Shown: one piece after another, positions 8,317-16,109 of the stretch
Layout of the letters: every line of letters begins with the position of its first letter
Position numbering within the stretch: the stretch's first letter is position 1
DNA from: Litorimonas sp963972195
GTDB lineage: Bacteria > Pseudomonadota > Alphaproteobacteria > Caulobacterales > Maricaulaceae
Direction of reading: 5' to 3'
NCBI GenBank assembly: GCA_963972195.1
Contig: CAXATH010000001.1
Coordinates: 310,001-374,000 of the forward strand
DNA length: 64,000 nucleotides
Notes under the pieces: generated by a model
What the model was told of the DNA's origin: nothing
What the model saw: the letters and a program-made list of their open reading frames with translations, nothing else
Databases searched by the model: none
Position numbers and translations under genes: made by a program

Positions 8317-9650
8317 GCGTCCGTTTTTCCATCCGCAAAGTCCCAGACAACCGGGACATCGTCCAATTCTCGCTCATAGTAGGTCTGAAAGCCAGGCATC
8401 TTCACCTGATTTAGAAATGAAGAGTAAGCCATATAGCTAACCAAGAACCGTAAATCTTTCACCCAGGGCGGCATAAAAAGCGGCGGCGTCAATCGGTCAC
8501 TACTCGCAAGCTGCGCCAAAGCAGGAACATCTTCGATATCCATTTTTCCAGAAAACAAAACGCGGATAAGGTCGGCGCGGTTGAGCTTCACAACAGTCCT
8601 CATGAAGTTATGCACGCGCAACAGGCCGTTGAGGTAAACCATGTCTTTCGTAAACGGCGCTCCCCCTTTTATGAGTCCTCCTCTGAAAATCCGGCGGGTG
8701 TTTTCGTAGCTTTGCGAAGGGTCGTCATTTCGCTCGACGAAGAAATCAAAGACCTCTTTAAAGTCTGCGCCCTGAACTGCCATTTCGATAGCGAGCACAC
8801 GACCGGACAAACGTCCAAAACGGCGCGGGTCCATTGAGCCCGTTATAATCTCCGCAAAGACAGCCAACCCCTCTTGAATTTCTGTCGTCCCGGCATGGGA
8901 GCGGCCAAGTATTTTAAAGTGTTCCTGCGCTTGTCCGTTCATCCCGGTTGCGGAATGTATGAGCGCTTCATGGTGTAATAGCTGATCAACATCCCTATGG
9001 GTGAATGTTGCATCACGACGAACTCGGATGCGGCTTGAACTCGCGGCGGCTTTTGCGGAGAGCGTTGGCGACACCATCACTTTCGGTGCGTCTTTGCCAA
9101 AATGCTTTTTCAATCTGGGACGAAGCGCTTTCGCGAAGTCTTTGGCGCTCAAATACTCTTCAAATCCTTCAACGACGAGGTTATCAAAATTCAAGTCTGA
9201 TAGCGTGTGGTCGAGATGTTTCGCCAAGTCGAGCACTCGAGTCTGCTTATCAATCATCAAGCGTGTGGGGCGGCCAAAGAGTTCGCTCGAATAATGAAAA
9301 AACTGAGGCGTGCCGCGAGTCTGAATGAGACTGCCGGTGTGTTCCATCGTAGTGCAGAGACGGTCGAGCCATTCGAATACAACGTGGTCAGAATCGCACA
9401 ATGCCCGCGCTTGCGCGATCATGTCTCTCGGCTCTGAAACATCTATCTTGCTATAGGTAGGGGATGGAAGCTTGCCAGTTTCAAAAAAGCGTTTCTTATG
9501 ACGGCCATCCCAATTCACGGATTTTAGAACGTTCATCGCGCCAGAGGCTTCATTAATATAGCCGGCCGCTTGAACTGCTCGATCGAAATATTTCTGTTTC
9601 AGTTTTGCCATTCGTCGTTCGTCGCAAAGGCCGCTGAGAAAGTAAAGCAT
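8313..9650 (-). CDS. QEGLA-motif (DUF1704) metallopeptidase-like protein
   Basis: 445 residues from 9650, or 432 from the ATG at 9611; no ribosome site decides. The motif HHEALIH gives an HExxxH zinc pair, and TTEIQEGLA about 25 residues later supplies a further Glu. This is the family named after the QEGLA motif in bacteria and related to the eukaryotic tubulin tyrosine carboxypeptidase MATCAP. The bacterial annotation as flavohemoglobin expression modulator is old and weakly supported. A cytosolic zinc carboxypeptidase role is the better inference; the substrate is unknown. Confidence 0.83.
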   Translation of the reverse strand: MLYFLSGLCDERRMAKLKQKYFDRAVQAAGYINEASGAMNVLKSVNWDGRHKKRFFETGKLPSPTYSKIDVSEPRDMIAQARALCDSDHVVFEWLDRLCTTMEHTGSLIQTRGTPQFFHYSSELFGRPTRLMIDKQTRVLDLAKHLDHTLSDLNFDNLVVEGFEEYLSAKDFAKALRPRLKKHFGKDAPKVMVSPTLSAKAAASSSRIRVRRDATFTHRDVDQLLHHEALIHSATGMNGQAQEHFKILGRSHAGTTEIQEGLAVFAEIITGSMDPRRFGRLSGRVLAIEMAVQGADFKEVFDFFVERNDDPSQSYENTRRIFRGGLIKGGAPFTKDMVYLNGLLRVHNFMRTVVKLNRADLIRVLFSGKMDIEDVPALAQLASSDRLTPPLFMPPWVKDLRFLVSYMAYSSFLNQVKMPGFQTYYERELDDVPVVWDFADGKTDA

Positions 9651-9699
9651 GCCTGTAAGTTAAGGCGCTCTCTGCTTGCGCTTCTCCTGACGGGGCCTT

Positions 9700-11301
9700 A
9701 TGCCCGCGACCATGTCTGATGCCTTACAAATAGAACCGAAAAAGCGGCGCGTCTTTGCGATCATTTCTCACCCGGATGCCGGTAAGACGACGCTAACAGA
9801 AAATATGCTTCTCTCCGCCGGTGCTATTCACCAGGCGGGACAGGTCGCAGCGCGCGGACAAGTGCGACGAACGCAGTCTGACTGGATGAAGATTGAGCAA
9901 GAACGCGGCATTTCTGTTTCGTCCTCTGTTATGACATTCGAACATTCTGATCTGATATTCAATTTGCTCGACACGCCGGGACATGAGGACTTTTCCGAGG
10001 ACACGTACCGAACTCTAACCGCCGCCGATTGCGCCGTAATGGTACTCGATGTGGCCAAAGGCATTGAGCCGCAGACGCTGAAGCTTTTCGAGGTGTGCCG
10101 CCTGCGAGATATTCCAATTGTCACCTTCATCAACAAGCTGGATCGGGAGGGACAAGATCCGTTCGAGCTGTTATCGGAAATTCAGGATAAGCTCGCATTG
10201 GACGTCATCCCCATGCAGTGGCCCGCGGCGTCAGGCCGACGCTTCAAGGGAATAGCCGACTTACGGACCGGAGAGTTTCTGAAGTTTGTCAGAAAAGAAG
10301 ACGGAGGCGAGCATAGCCTCACGCGGATGGATGAAAATTCTCTCAAAGATCATTTCGACAATGATGACTTGTTGGAGGAGTTTCTCGAGGAACAAGAACT
10401 GGCTAAAGAATATGGCGAGTTCAACGAACAGTCTTTCCGCGAAGGCCATATGACGCCGGTCTATTTCGGTTCGGCCCTTCGGAAATTCGGCGTGCTTCAA
10501 CTGATTGACGCGCTCGCGGAGTTTGCTCCGGCGCCTCAGCCGGAACGCGCGAAAAAAGCCGGGCAAATGGTCGAGGTTGAACCAACGGATAAAGGGGTCT
10601 CCGGATTCGTGTTCAAAGTTCAGGCCAATATGGATTTAAACCATCGGGACCGGGTGGCGTTTCTTCGCATGTGTTCCGGAGAGTTCAAACGGGGTATGAA
10701 ACTCAAAACGGCTGAAAACAAAACCATCTCGGTTCACAATCCGATTTTGTTTTTCGCGCAGGACCGGGAGCTCGCCGAGAATGCCTATGCCGGAGATGTT
10801 ATCGGGATTCCCAATCATGGAGCGTTGCGGGTTGGGGACAGCCTGTCTGAATCCGGCAAAATTAAATTCGCCGGTATTCCGAACTTTGCACCCGAAATTT
10901 TGCGGCGGGCGCGCCTCGCCGACCCTCTCAAAGCGAAACATTTGCGCAAAGCCCTTGAAAGCCTGGCAGAAGAAGGCGTCACGCAGCTTTTCAAACCCGA
11001 TATCGGCGCGGATATGATTGTCGGAGCCGTAGGGTCATTGCAGATTGATGTGATGCGCGAGCGGATAAAAACCGAATACGGCCTCGAGGTCACATTTGAA
11101 TCCCCTCTTTATCAAACTGCCCGCTGGGTCGCGTCAGAGGATGCAGATATTTTGAAAGCTTTCGTCGATAAGAACAGTGCCAATATGGGAACGGACCTGG
11201 ACGGAGCGCCCGTTTTTCTTGCCAAATCCGCCTGGGATGTGGGCTACGCGCAGGAAAGAAACCCGAAAATTAAGTTCTTAACCACCAAGGAACGGGCCTA
11301 A
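9700..11301 (+). CDS. prfC: peptide chain release factor 3
   Basis: 533 residues (529 if the ATG at 9712 is used). The G domain opens with ISHPDAGKTTL (P-loop), QSDWMKIEQERGISVSSSVM is the RF3 switch I, then DTPGHEDFSEDTYR and NKLDREG, followed by domain II and the RF3 C-terminal domain. It is the translational GTPase that removes RF1/RF2 from the ribosome after termination. It stands alone, divergent from the QEGLA gene. The RF3-specific ERGISVSSSVM motif separates it from EF-G and TypA. Confidence 0.96.
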   Translation: MPATMSDALQIEPKKRRVFAIISHPDAGKTTLTENMLLSAGAIHQAGQVAARGQVRRTQSDWMKIEQERGISVSSSVMTFEHSDLIFNLLDTPGHEDFSEDTYRTLTAADCAVMVLDVAKGIEPQTLKLFEVCRLRDIPIVTFINKLDREGQDPFELLSEIQDKLALDVIPMQWPAASGRRFKGIADLRTGEFLKFVRKEDGGEHSLTRMDENSLKDHFDNDDLLEEFLEEQELAKEYGEFNEQSFREGHMTPVYFGSALRKFGVLQLIDALAEFAPAPQPERAKKAGQMVEVEPTDKGVSGFVFKVQANMDLNHRDRVAFLRMCSGEFKRGMKLKTAENKTISVHNPILFFAQDRELAENAYAGDVIGIPNHGALRVGDSLSESGKIKFAGIPNFAPEILRRARLADPLKAKHLRKALESLAEEGVTQLFKPDIGADMIVGAVGSLQIDVMRERIKTEYGLEVTFESPLYQTARWVASEDADILKAFVDKNSANMGTDLDGAPVFLAKSAWDVGYAQERNPKIKFLTTKERA

Positions 11302-11388
11302 TAAAGAGAAATATTAACTCAAAGCTCAAGATTGGAACAAAACTTGCTTGGAATATGTTAAATTAAACGCCCAAGAAAGTGACAACCA

Positions 11389-11718
11389 ATGTCTACATTC
11401 GTTCCAGCCCTGATAATGTTTACGATCACTGTCTTCGTGGTAACGCTCTTTTTTGTCCCTCCTACTGTGTTCAAACGGCCCAACAAGCTTGTTAATTTCT
11501 ATTGGATGGGGTTCTGGGTTTTCTTGGGACTGATCACGTCTATCACAGGCGCCCAGAACACTCTTATGCTTTTGGGATATAATGCTGACGCCTTAGCAAA
11601 CTCCGTCTTGGTATCCGTTATTCTTTGCTTTGTTTTCTTCGTTTGCTTTGCGTGGTTTCGTCTTTCGTCCGCAGCAATTTGGCACGGAATGAAAAAAATC
11701 CGCGCCCGAATTTCCTGA
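11389..11718 (+). CDS. small hydrophobic membrane protein, unknown
   Basis: 109 residues with three clear membrane segments (about 4-24, 36-56 and 71-92) and a basic tail IRARIS. I do not recognise a family. It follows prfC by about 90 bases that hold a T/A-rich possible promoter, and is convergent with the PAN-domain gene. The frame has a normal codon pattern and a sensible membrane topology, which is the reason to list it; function is unknown. Confidence 0.6.
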   Translation: MSTFVPALIMFTITVFVVTLFFVPPTVFKRPNKLVNFYWMGFWVFLGLITSITGAQNTLMLLGYNADALANSVLVSVILCFVFFVCFAWFRLSSAAIWHGMKKIRARIS

Positions 11719-11728
11719 AATTCTAGTT

Positions 11729-13018
11729 CTAACCTGGTCCGCCTGCGAGGCGGGATTGTTCAACCGTTCCGCTTGCGCGTGATGACATGGTCGGAATAGG
11801 CGCATTTGGATCTGTTGGAACCATTGCGCCGGAGTTTGGAACCTGCACATCATCATTCAGTTTTCCGAAAAGGCTCTGCTGAGCCTGTTCCGCGCTGAGA
11901 CCGCGCGCGAGAGTCTTCGCTTGCGAAGGAGAAGACGGCGCCGCAGTGGCGCGAGCCGGATTTACATCTCCATAAGTGACGGGGTCCGTTGCGGACCGAC
12001 GCGCGAGAGGCGCATTTTGAGCGGCATATTGAGGCGCATAATTTTCAGACCTGTAACTCTCTGGCCTGTAATTATCTGGCGCGTAATTTCCTTGCGGTGG
12101 ATAAGGCTGTCCTGCTGTCTGGTTCTGAAAAGAAGGGCTCTGAAAGGATTGCGGGGCCGGTTGTGCTTGGTACGCCATATTGCCCTGCGCTCTCTGGACA
12201 CCCTGGCCGGACGGACCTTGTTGACGGCGTCTATCTGAACGCGTGACGGGCCCTTCCTGTCTCACAGGCGGCGCCGCTCTATATTGCGGGGCCAGGTTTT
12301 GCGGCGCGTATGATTGCGGCGGATAAGGTTGAGCTGTGCTATTTTGCAGAGAGGCAGGGTTTTGCGGCCGGGTAGCTTGCCTTTGCATTAGCTCCATTTG
12401 ACGCGGATTAGAAGACTGCCCTCCGAGGTCGTATTTGAATGTTTGTGGCATCACTATTGCCCCGTTTGAGGCGCTCTGGTTGACCGGCCCGCGGCGTTGA
12501 TCACCTTTTGCCTCCATCTGGCGATATTGATTTTGCTGAGCGGTCAGGCTTTCCCCTTGCGGCCTAATCGCCCCGCGTGCCGTCGAGGCCGTTTGAACCT
12601 GCCTTTGTTGCGGCGCAGCTTCTCTTACTATGCGGCGATTGGACGGGCTTTGTGTTCGGCTTTCTGTCGGGCTTTGATTGGCTGGAGACGTTCCAACACG
12701 AATAGTGTTGGTTCCGCCGGCCACGACGCCGCGACGATAAGCTCCGGAGCTATTCGAGCCGCTAATGGATATGGCGCTTGGAACCGGGGGAACATCATTG
12801 GCATTAAATTCACAAACGCCGGAAGCTTGAGGGCTGGGTTTAACATAATTCCAGCTTCGGCACTGCGCATCCCCGGCGCAATGGCTCTGACAAACATCCG
12901 CACCCGGAGCGATAACGCTCTGGTAAGGGTTTCCGGGACGATATTGCCCAAGGTCAGCTGCCTGAGCCATGCCGCCCATGAAAAGTGCGGTGGAAGAAAT
13001 GATTAGAAATTTGCGCAT
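11729..13018 (-). CDS. secreted PAN/Apple-domain protein with long Gln/Pro-rich region
   Basis: 429 residues from the ATG at 13018, preceded by GGGGATAG; the longer TTG start is less likely. A signal peptide (about 1-21, ending AQAA) is followed by one PAN/Apple-like domain with cysteines in VCQSHCAGDAQCRSWNYV and GVCEFN (about 42-73). The remainder (from about 100) is low complexity, rich in Gln, Pro, Ser, Asn and Ala, with recurring SYAPQN, NYAP and QPYPPQ pieces. PAN domains bind proteins or glycans; the tail looks disordered. An extracytoplasmic structural or adhesive role is inference. Confidence 0.68.
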   Translation of the reverse strand: MRKFLIISSTALFMGGMAQAADLGQYRPGNPYQSVIAPGADVCQSHCAGDAQCRSWNYVKPSPQASGVCEFNANDVPPVPSAISISGSNSSGAYRRGVVAGGTNTIRVGTSPANQSPTESRTQSPSNRRIVREAAPQQRQVQTASTARGAIRPQGESLTAQQNQYRQMEAKGDQRRGPVNQSASNGAIVMPQTFKYDLGGQSSNPRQMELMQRQATRPQNPASLQNSTAQPYPPQSYAPQNLAPQYRAAPPVRQEGPVTRSDRRRQQGPSGQGVQRAQGNMAYQAQPAPQSFQSPSFQNQTAGQPYPPQGNYAPDNYRPESYRSENYAPQYAAQNAPLARRSATDPVTYGDVNPARATAAPSSPSQAKTLARGLSAEQAQQSLFGKLNDDVQVPNSGAMVPTDPNAPIPTMSSRASGTVEQSRLAGGPG

Positions 13019-13258
13019 AGCTATCCCCAAAATGATTCTAAGGTGAGTGTCGTTAATAGATGTTAGCTTTTGGTTAACTGTATTTGTTAAGAGCTGAGTT
13101 TGTTACGCCCACACCAAGGCGCGCCGCCAAGAAACATTCCTGGCGACGGACGTGTTTTGGGGAGCCTCGAATACGGGCGGCGCGCGGACGAAGAAAAAGA
13201 GGATCTGTTTTTCTAAAAATATCGGCTCCTGCGCTGAAGGCGGAACCTCTCTCGGAAC

Positions 13259-13966
13259 CTAGTGAAGCAACATAGGCCGCCTCACCTTGCAGCCCTCTGG
13301 CGCGGCGGGCTCAACCGCATCGGCAGGCACAGCTTCTTCGATTTCTTCTTCTAACGGCCTTATTTCCGCCGCCGCTCTGAACTCTTCCGGCCAGACGGTG
13401 ATGGGGGTTTTCAGTCCGGTAAAGTCGGCCATGGGCCTCGGATCGAAATCATAGTCGTAATCCGGATCGGCGATGGGATTTACCAATCGGGCTTGCGGCG
13501 GCAGTCTGAACCACCCGTCAAAATCCATGCGGCACGGGTCGCGCAGGATGAGCGGGTGGGCAGTGGCTTTCATGAGCTCCCGCATATGGGCGCGGCGGGC
13601 GGATTCTTCTTCGTCCGCCGCAGAGTGAAATATTGTTTGATAGGCCTTCTCCGGCGGGGCTGCTTCAATCACGGCCTGGCGCTTTGTCCAACGCCTCAGC
13701 CTTTTCCAGCCGCCGAGATCGGCAATCCCCCGCTCCCGCCACTCGGGACGCAGGAGCATGGCCATTTTCTGGCGCCGCCGGAAATGGGCCTGCGAGGCCT
13801 GTACCATGACGCGGACATGCCGCCGGAGCTGACGGGCCAGAGAAAGCGCCGCGTCAGGATGGACAATGGCGGCGAGCAGCTGCGCGCAGAGAAACACATA
13901 ATGCGCCCGAAGCGGGCCGAGATCGGGGAGTGGTTCCCGTTGCGATATGCGGTCTTCAAACGTCAC
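13259..13966 (-). CDS. hypothetical Arg-rich protein
   Basis: 235 residues. The N-terminal half (about 30-110) is helical and Arg/Ala/His-rich (LRRHVRVMVQASQAHFRRRQ); the C-terminal half is acidic with PDYDYDFDPRP and EEEIEEAVPADAVEPAAPEG. An overlapping plus-strand frame (13493-14038) exists, but this frame has the more protein-like composition and the G+C-rich third positions of neighbouring genes. No family is recognised; it may be a lineage-specific cytosolic protein. Confidence 0.55.
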   Translation of the reverse strand: MTFEDRISQREPLPDLGPLRAHYVFLCAQLLAAIVHPDAALSLARQLRRHVRVMVQASQAHFRRRQKMAMLLRPEWRERGIADLGGWKRLRRWTKRQAVIEAAPPEKAYQTIFHSAADEEESARRAHMRELMKATAHPLILRDPCRMDFDGWFRLPPQARLVNPIADPDYDYDFDPRPMADFTGLKTPITVWPEEFRAAAEIRPLEEEIEEAVPADAVEPAAPEGCKVRRPMLLH

Positions 13967-14060
13967 CGAGCTAAGTATAGGCGCAATTCGGACAGCAGGG
14001 ACGGGGTTGTTGAAAGCGGCGTAAAGTCAGGGCGTTGAGCGAATATAAAAGTGGGTTATT

Positions 14061-14108
14061 TCCCCTTCTCCCATGGGGAGAAGGTGTCACGCAGTGACGG
14101 ATGAGGGG
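14061..14108 (-). repeat. intergenic repeat, family A, copy 3
   Basis: Minus-strand reading CCCCTCATCCGTCACT, then GTGACACC, then TTCTCCCCATGGGAGAAG: a short GTCAC/GTGAC stem followed by a perfect TTCTCCC/GGGAGAA hairpin. Same architecture as the copies at 600-647 and 14218-14267. Confidence 0.65.
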
Positions 14109-14217
14109 CTTTGACTGCCCGCATTTGACTCCTTGAATCAAATACAAGGAAAAGCCGAACCGCCAGTCGGTTTCGGCGTAACACTGCAGTCGATGCTTTA
14201 TTAATTGCGGGCGTCTG

Positions 14218-14267
14218 GAACCCCTCACCCGCCCTTCGGGCACCCTCTCCCCATGGGAGAGGGAAAG
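14218..14267 (+). repeat. intergenic repeat, family A, copy 4
   Basis: Plus-strand reading CCCCTCACCCGCCCTTCGGG, then CACCCTCTCCC, then CATGGGAGAGGG. It points away from copy 3, so the pair flanks about 110 bases in inverted orientation. The gene-free stretch 13967-14359 holds nothing else that I can recognise. Confidence 0.65.
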
Positions 14268-14377
14268 TTAAAATCGGGGCTTCAGTTTTAACTGCCAGTC
14301 CTCTCAAATAATTGAGTTGAGACTGCCGCATTTAAGATTAAGCAAGTTCTACGTTAATTTTGAAAAGAGAGACGATT

Positions 14378-14749
14378 ATGATTGGATATACAACTGTCGG
14401 CGTAGCAGACATGGAAAAGGCCAAGACCTTTTATTGCAAACTTTTCGAAGATCAGGGCGCCAAAGTGCAATTGGACGGAGGCCGGATCGCTATGATCGGT
14501 GCGTCTAAATCAGAGCCCATGATCGCGGTTTGTGTGCCTTATAACAAAGAAACGCCGACTCCGGGAAATGGCGTCATGGTCGCCTTTCCCGCCAAGTCTA
14601 AAGAGCATGTGAGCGAATTGTACGGAAAAGCCCTTTCTCTCGGCGCCACGAGCGACGGCGAGCCGGGACAACGCGTGCCGGGCGTGTTTTACGGCGCTTA
14701 TGTTCGCGATTTGGACGGAAACAAGCTGGCATTTTTTGTCTTTGAGTAA
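14378..14749 (+). CDS. VOC-superfamily (glyoxalase/bleomycin resistance-like) protein
   Basis: 123 residues from the ATG at 14378, preceded by GAGAGACG. It has the two beta-alpha-beta-beta-beta units of the vicinal oxygen chelate fold: IGYTTVGVADMEKAKTFYC at the start and FYGAYVRDLDGNKLAFFVFE at the end, the latter carrying the usual DxDGN and terminal Glu. The metal-ligand set is incomplete compared with glyoxalase I, so catalysis cannot be predicted. Small single-gene unit, convergent with the amidohydrolase pair across a strong bidirectional terminator. Confidence 0.85.
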   Translation: MIGYTTVGVADMEKAKTFYCKLFEDQGAKVQLDGGRIAMIGASKSEPMIAVCVPYNKETPTPGNGVMVAFPAKSKEHVSELYGKALSLGATSDGEPGQRVPGVFYGAYVRDLDGNKLAFFVFE

Positions 14750-14754
14750 ATCAG

Positions 14755-14769
14755 TTAACCCTCATTTAA
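14755..14769. promoter_or_regulatory. TTAA-N7-TTAA, CtrA-like spacing (probably fortuitous)
   Basis: Two TTAA half sites with a seven-base spacer match the CtrA recognition pattern of Caulobacterales. The site lies between convergent genes and overlaps a palindrome (CCTCATTT/AAATGAGG, about 14760-14776), so it does not sit in a promoter. It is listed for completeness and most likely has no CtrA function. Confidence 0.15.
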
Positions 14770-14789
14770 AATGAGGTCATCTAAACCAG

Positions 14790-14813
14790 AAAGCGGGCCA
14801 TTTGGCCCGCTTT
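14790..14813. terminator. bidirectional Rho-independent terminator
   Basis: A perfect 11-base stem AAAGCGGGCCA/TGGCCCGCTTT with a two-base loop lies between the convergent VOC gene and the amidohydrolase gene. The A and T ends serve as the U tract in either direction. It should end both transcripts. Confidence 0.85.
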
Positions 14814-14837
14814 GAATTTGTACAAAGATATCAGATC

Positions 14838-16109
14838 TTACCGATATTTATGCGGCATATCGCTTTCGTTGAGCGGATTGTAGCGGTCACGCAGGAGCGA
14901 CTGACGCGACTCGAGGCTTTGCTCCACTCCATCAATCCAGACCTTTACAGGCGCGGATGTGGCTTCAAGAGGATCCCCGTCCCAGACAACCAGATTTGTA
15001 ATAGGGCCTGTTGCGATATCCGAGCTAGGCAAATCGAACCAGCCTGCGGGCGTTGACGTAATCGCGGCAAAGGCTTTGTCCCAAGACAGACCGTTACCTA
15101 CGGCGTTCCCGGCATGTTGTCCCAGGGCTGTCGGTTTCGTGACGCGGAAGGACGTCAGGTTTGAGATGGCGTAATCCACGCCAGCTTCGTCCAGCAAGAG
15201 CACGTTTTCATAGCGCGCGCCAAGGTCTTCGAATTTCGAAGGCAAATCCTGAACCGGGTCGACAATGACCTTGATATCGGCTGCCGCAAGCGCGTCGGCG
15301 ACTTGCCAGCCTTCTGTTGCGCCAAGGACGATTATGTCCAAGGCCGGGTATTCTTCCTTGAGACGAACAATTCCCAACAAATCAGAGGCGCGGCTGGCCG
15401 CGATTATCATCGGGACTTCGCCGCGAACCGCCGGAGCCAAAGCCGCGGCGTCCTGACGGGAGAGCGCGTCTCCATCTGTCGGAGACCGATATCGGCTCGG
15501 ATACCCTTCTGCGTCATCCAGAGCGGCGCGAAGCTGCGCAAGGGCCGCACTGCGCGATCCACCGGCGCGGCTGGAGCCTGTTTCGCCCAGAGCCACATGG
15601 ACAAAAGCGCTGTCATTTACGACCGATTCAAAATCACCTGTTGTTCTTACAATTAAGCCTATGCCGGCAAAAATTGACTCGCCAGAGGGAGACGGACTAA
15701 CGACGGCATGAGTCACGCCGCGTCGCCGCGTATTCGCAATATGGGCTGTGCGCGGATTGAAGCTGTCTACGGCGCGCTCGCTGACGGAGGTGTCGGCATC
15801 GGAGGCGCTCATATCATTTGTCGAACTCTCGGCAGCCACATCGACGAGTCCAAGCGTCGAAAAACTGGAAAACAGTCCAGGCGTCACCCACTGCCCTGCC
15901 CCGTCCAGAACGTCCATGCCGTCAGGCGCGGTGAGGTCAGATCCGATTTGCGCGATTTGCCCGCCGCGAATGAGGATGTCCGTATCCGCCTGCTGCCCTG
16001 ATTCTGTGACAACGGTTGCGTCTTGAATGAAGAGGTCTTGCGCAAGAGCCTGCGTGCTTAGCAAAGCGGCGCTTGCGGCAGTGAGGAGTATCTGGAAACG
16101 CTTACTCAT
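14838..16109 (-). CDS. secreted amidohydrolase-fold protein without metal ligands
   Basis: 423 residues with a signal peptide (1-23, ending ALAQ). The amidohydrolase frame is clear: LFIQDATVVTESG at the N-terminus, VTPGLFSSFSTLGL where the family has PGxxDxHxHLG, and a C-terminal composite beta-sandwich (TNLVVWDGDPLEATSAPVKVWIDG is the region). The two His of the HxH motif are Phe83 and Thr85, and the later His and Asp positions are also lost (LGATEGW, ISNLTS). It is therefore probably not catalytic. The start overlaps the stop of the intact amidohydrolase by four bases, which suggests the two form a heteromeric complex. Confidence 0.85.
   Translation of the reverse strand: MSKRFQILLTAASAALLSTQALAQDLFIQDATVVTESGQQADTDILIRGGQIAQIGSDLTAPDGMDVLDGAGQWVTPGLFSSFSTLGLVDVAAESSTNDMSASDADTSVSERAVDSFNPRTAHIANTRRRGVTHAVVSPSPSGESIFAGIGLIVRTTGDFESVVNDSAFVHVALGETGSSRAGGSRSAALAQLRAALDDAEGYPSRYRSPTDGDALSRQDAAALAPAVRGEVPMIIAASRASDLLGIVRLKEEYPALDIIVLGATEGWQVADALAAADIKVIVDPVQDLPSKFEDLGARYENVLLLDEAGVDYAISNLTSFRVTKPTALGQHAGNAVGNGLSWDKAFAAITSTPAGWFDLPSSDIATGPITNLVVWDGDPLEATSAPVKVWIDGVEQSLESRQSLLRDRYNPLNESDMPHKYR

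Noticed and set aside
13493..14038. 181-codon plus-strand frame
   Set aside because: Lies antisense to the more protein-like gene at 13259-13966 and runs into the repeat region.
14755..14769. TTAA-N7-TTAA as CtrA-controlled promoter
   Set aside because: Located between two convergent genes and part of a palindrome; no start codon or promoter nearby.
15510..15560. Possible intergenic-type repeat inside the metal-less amidohydrolase gene
   Set aside because: The coding frame continues normally through it and the likeness to GTCATCC repeats is weak.
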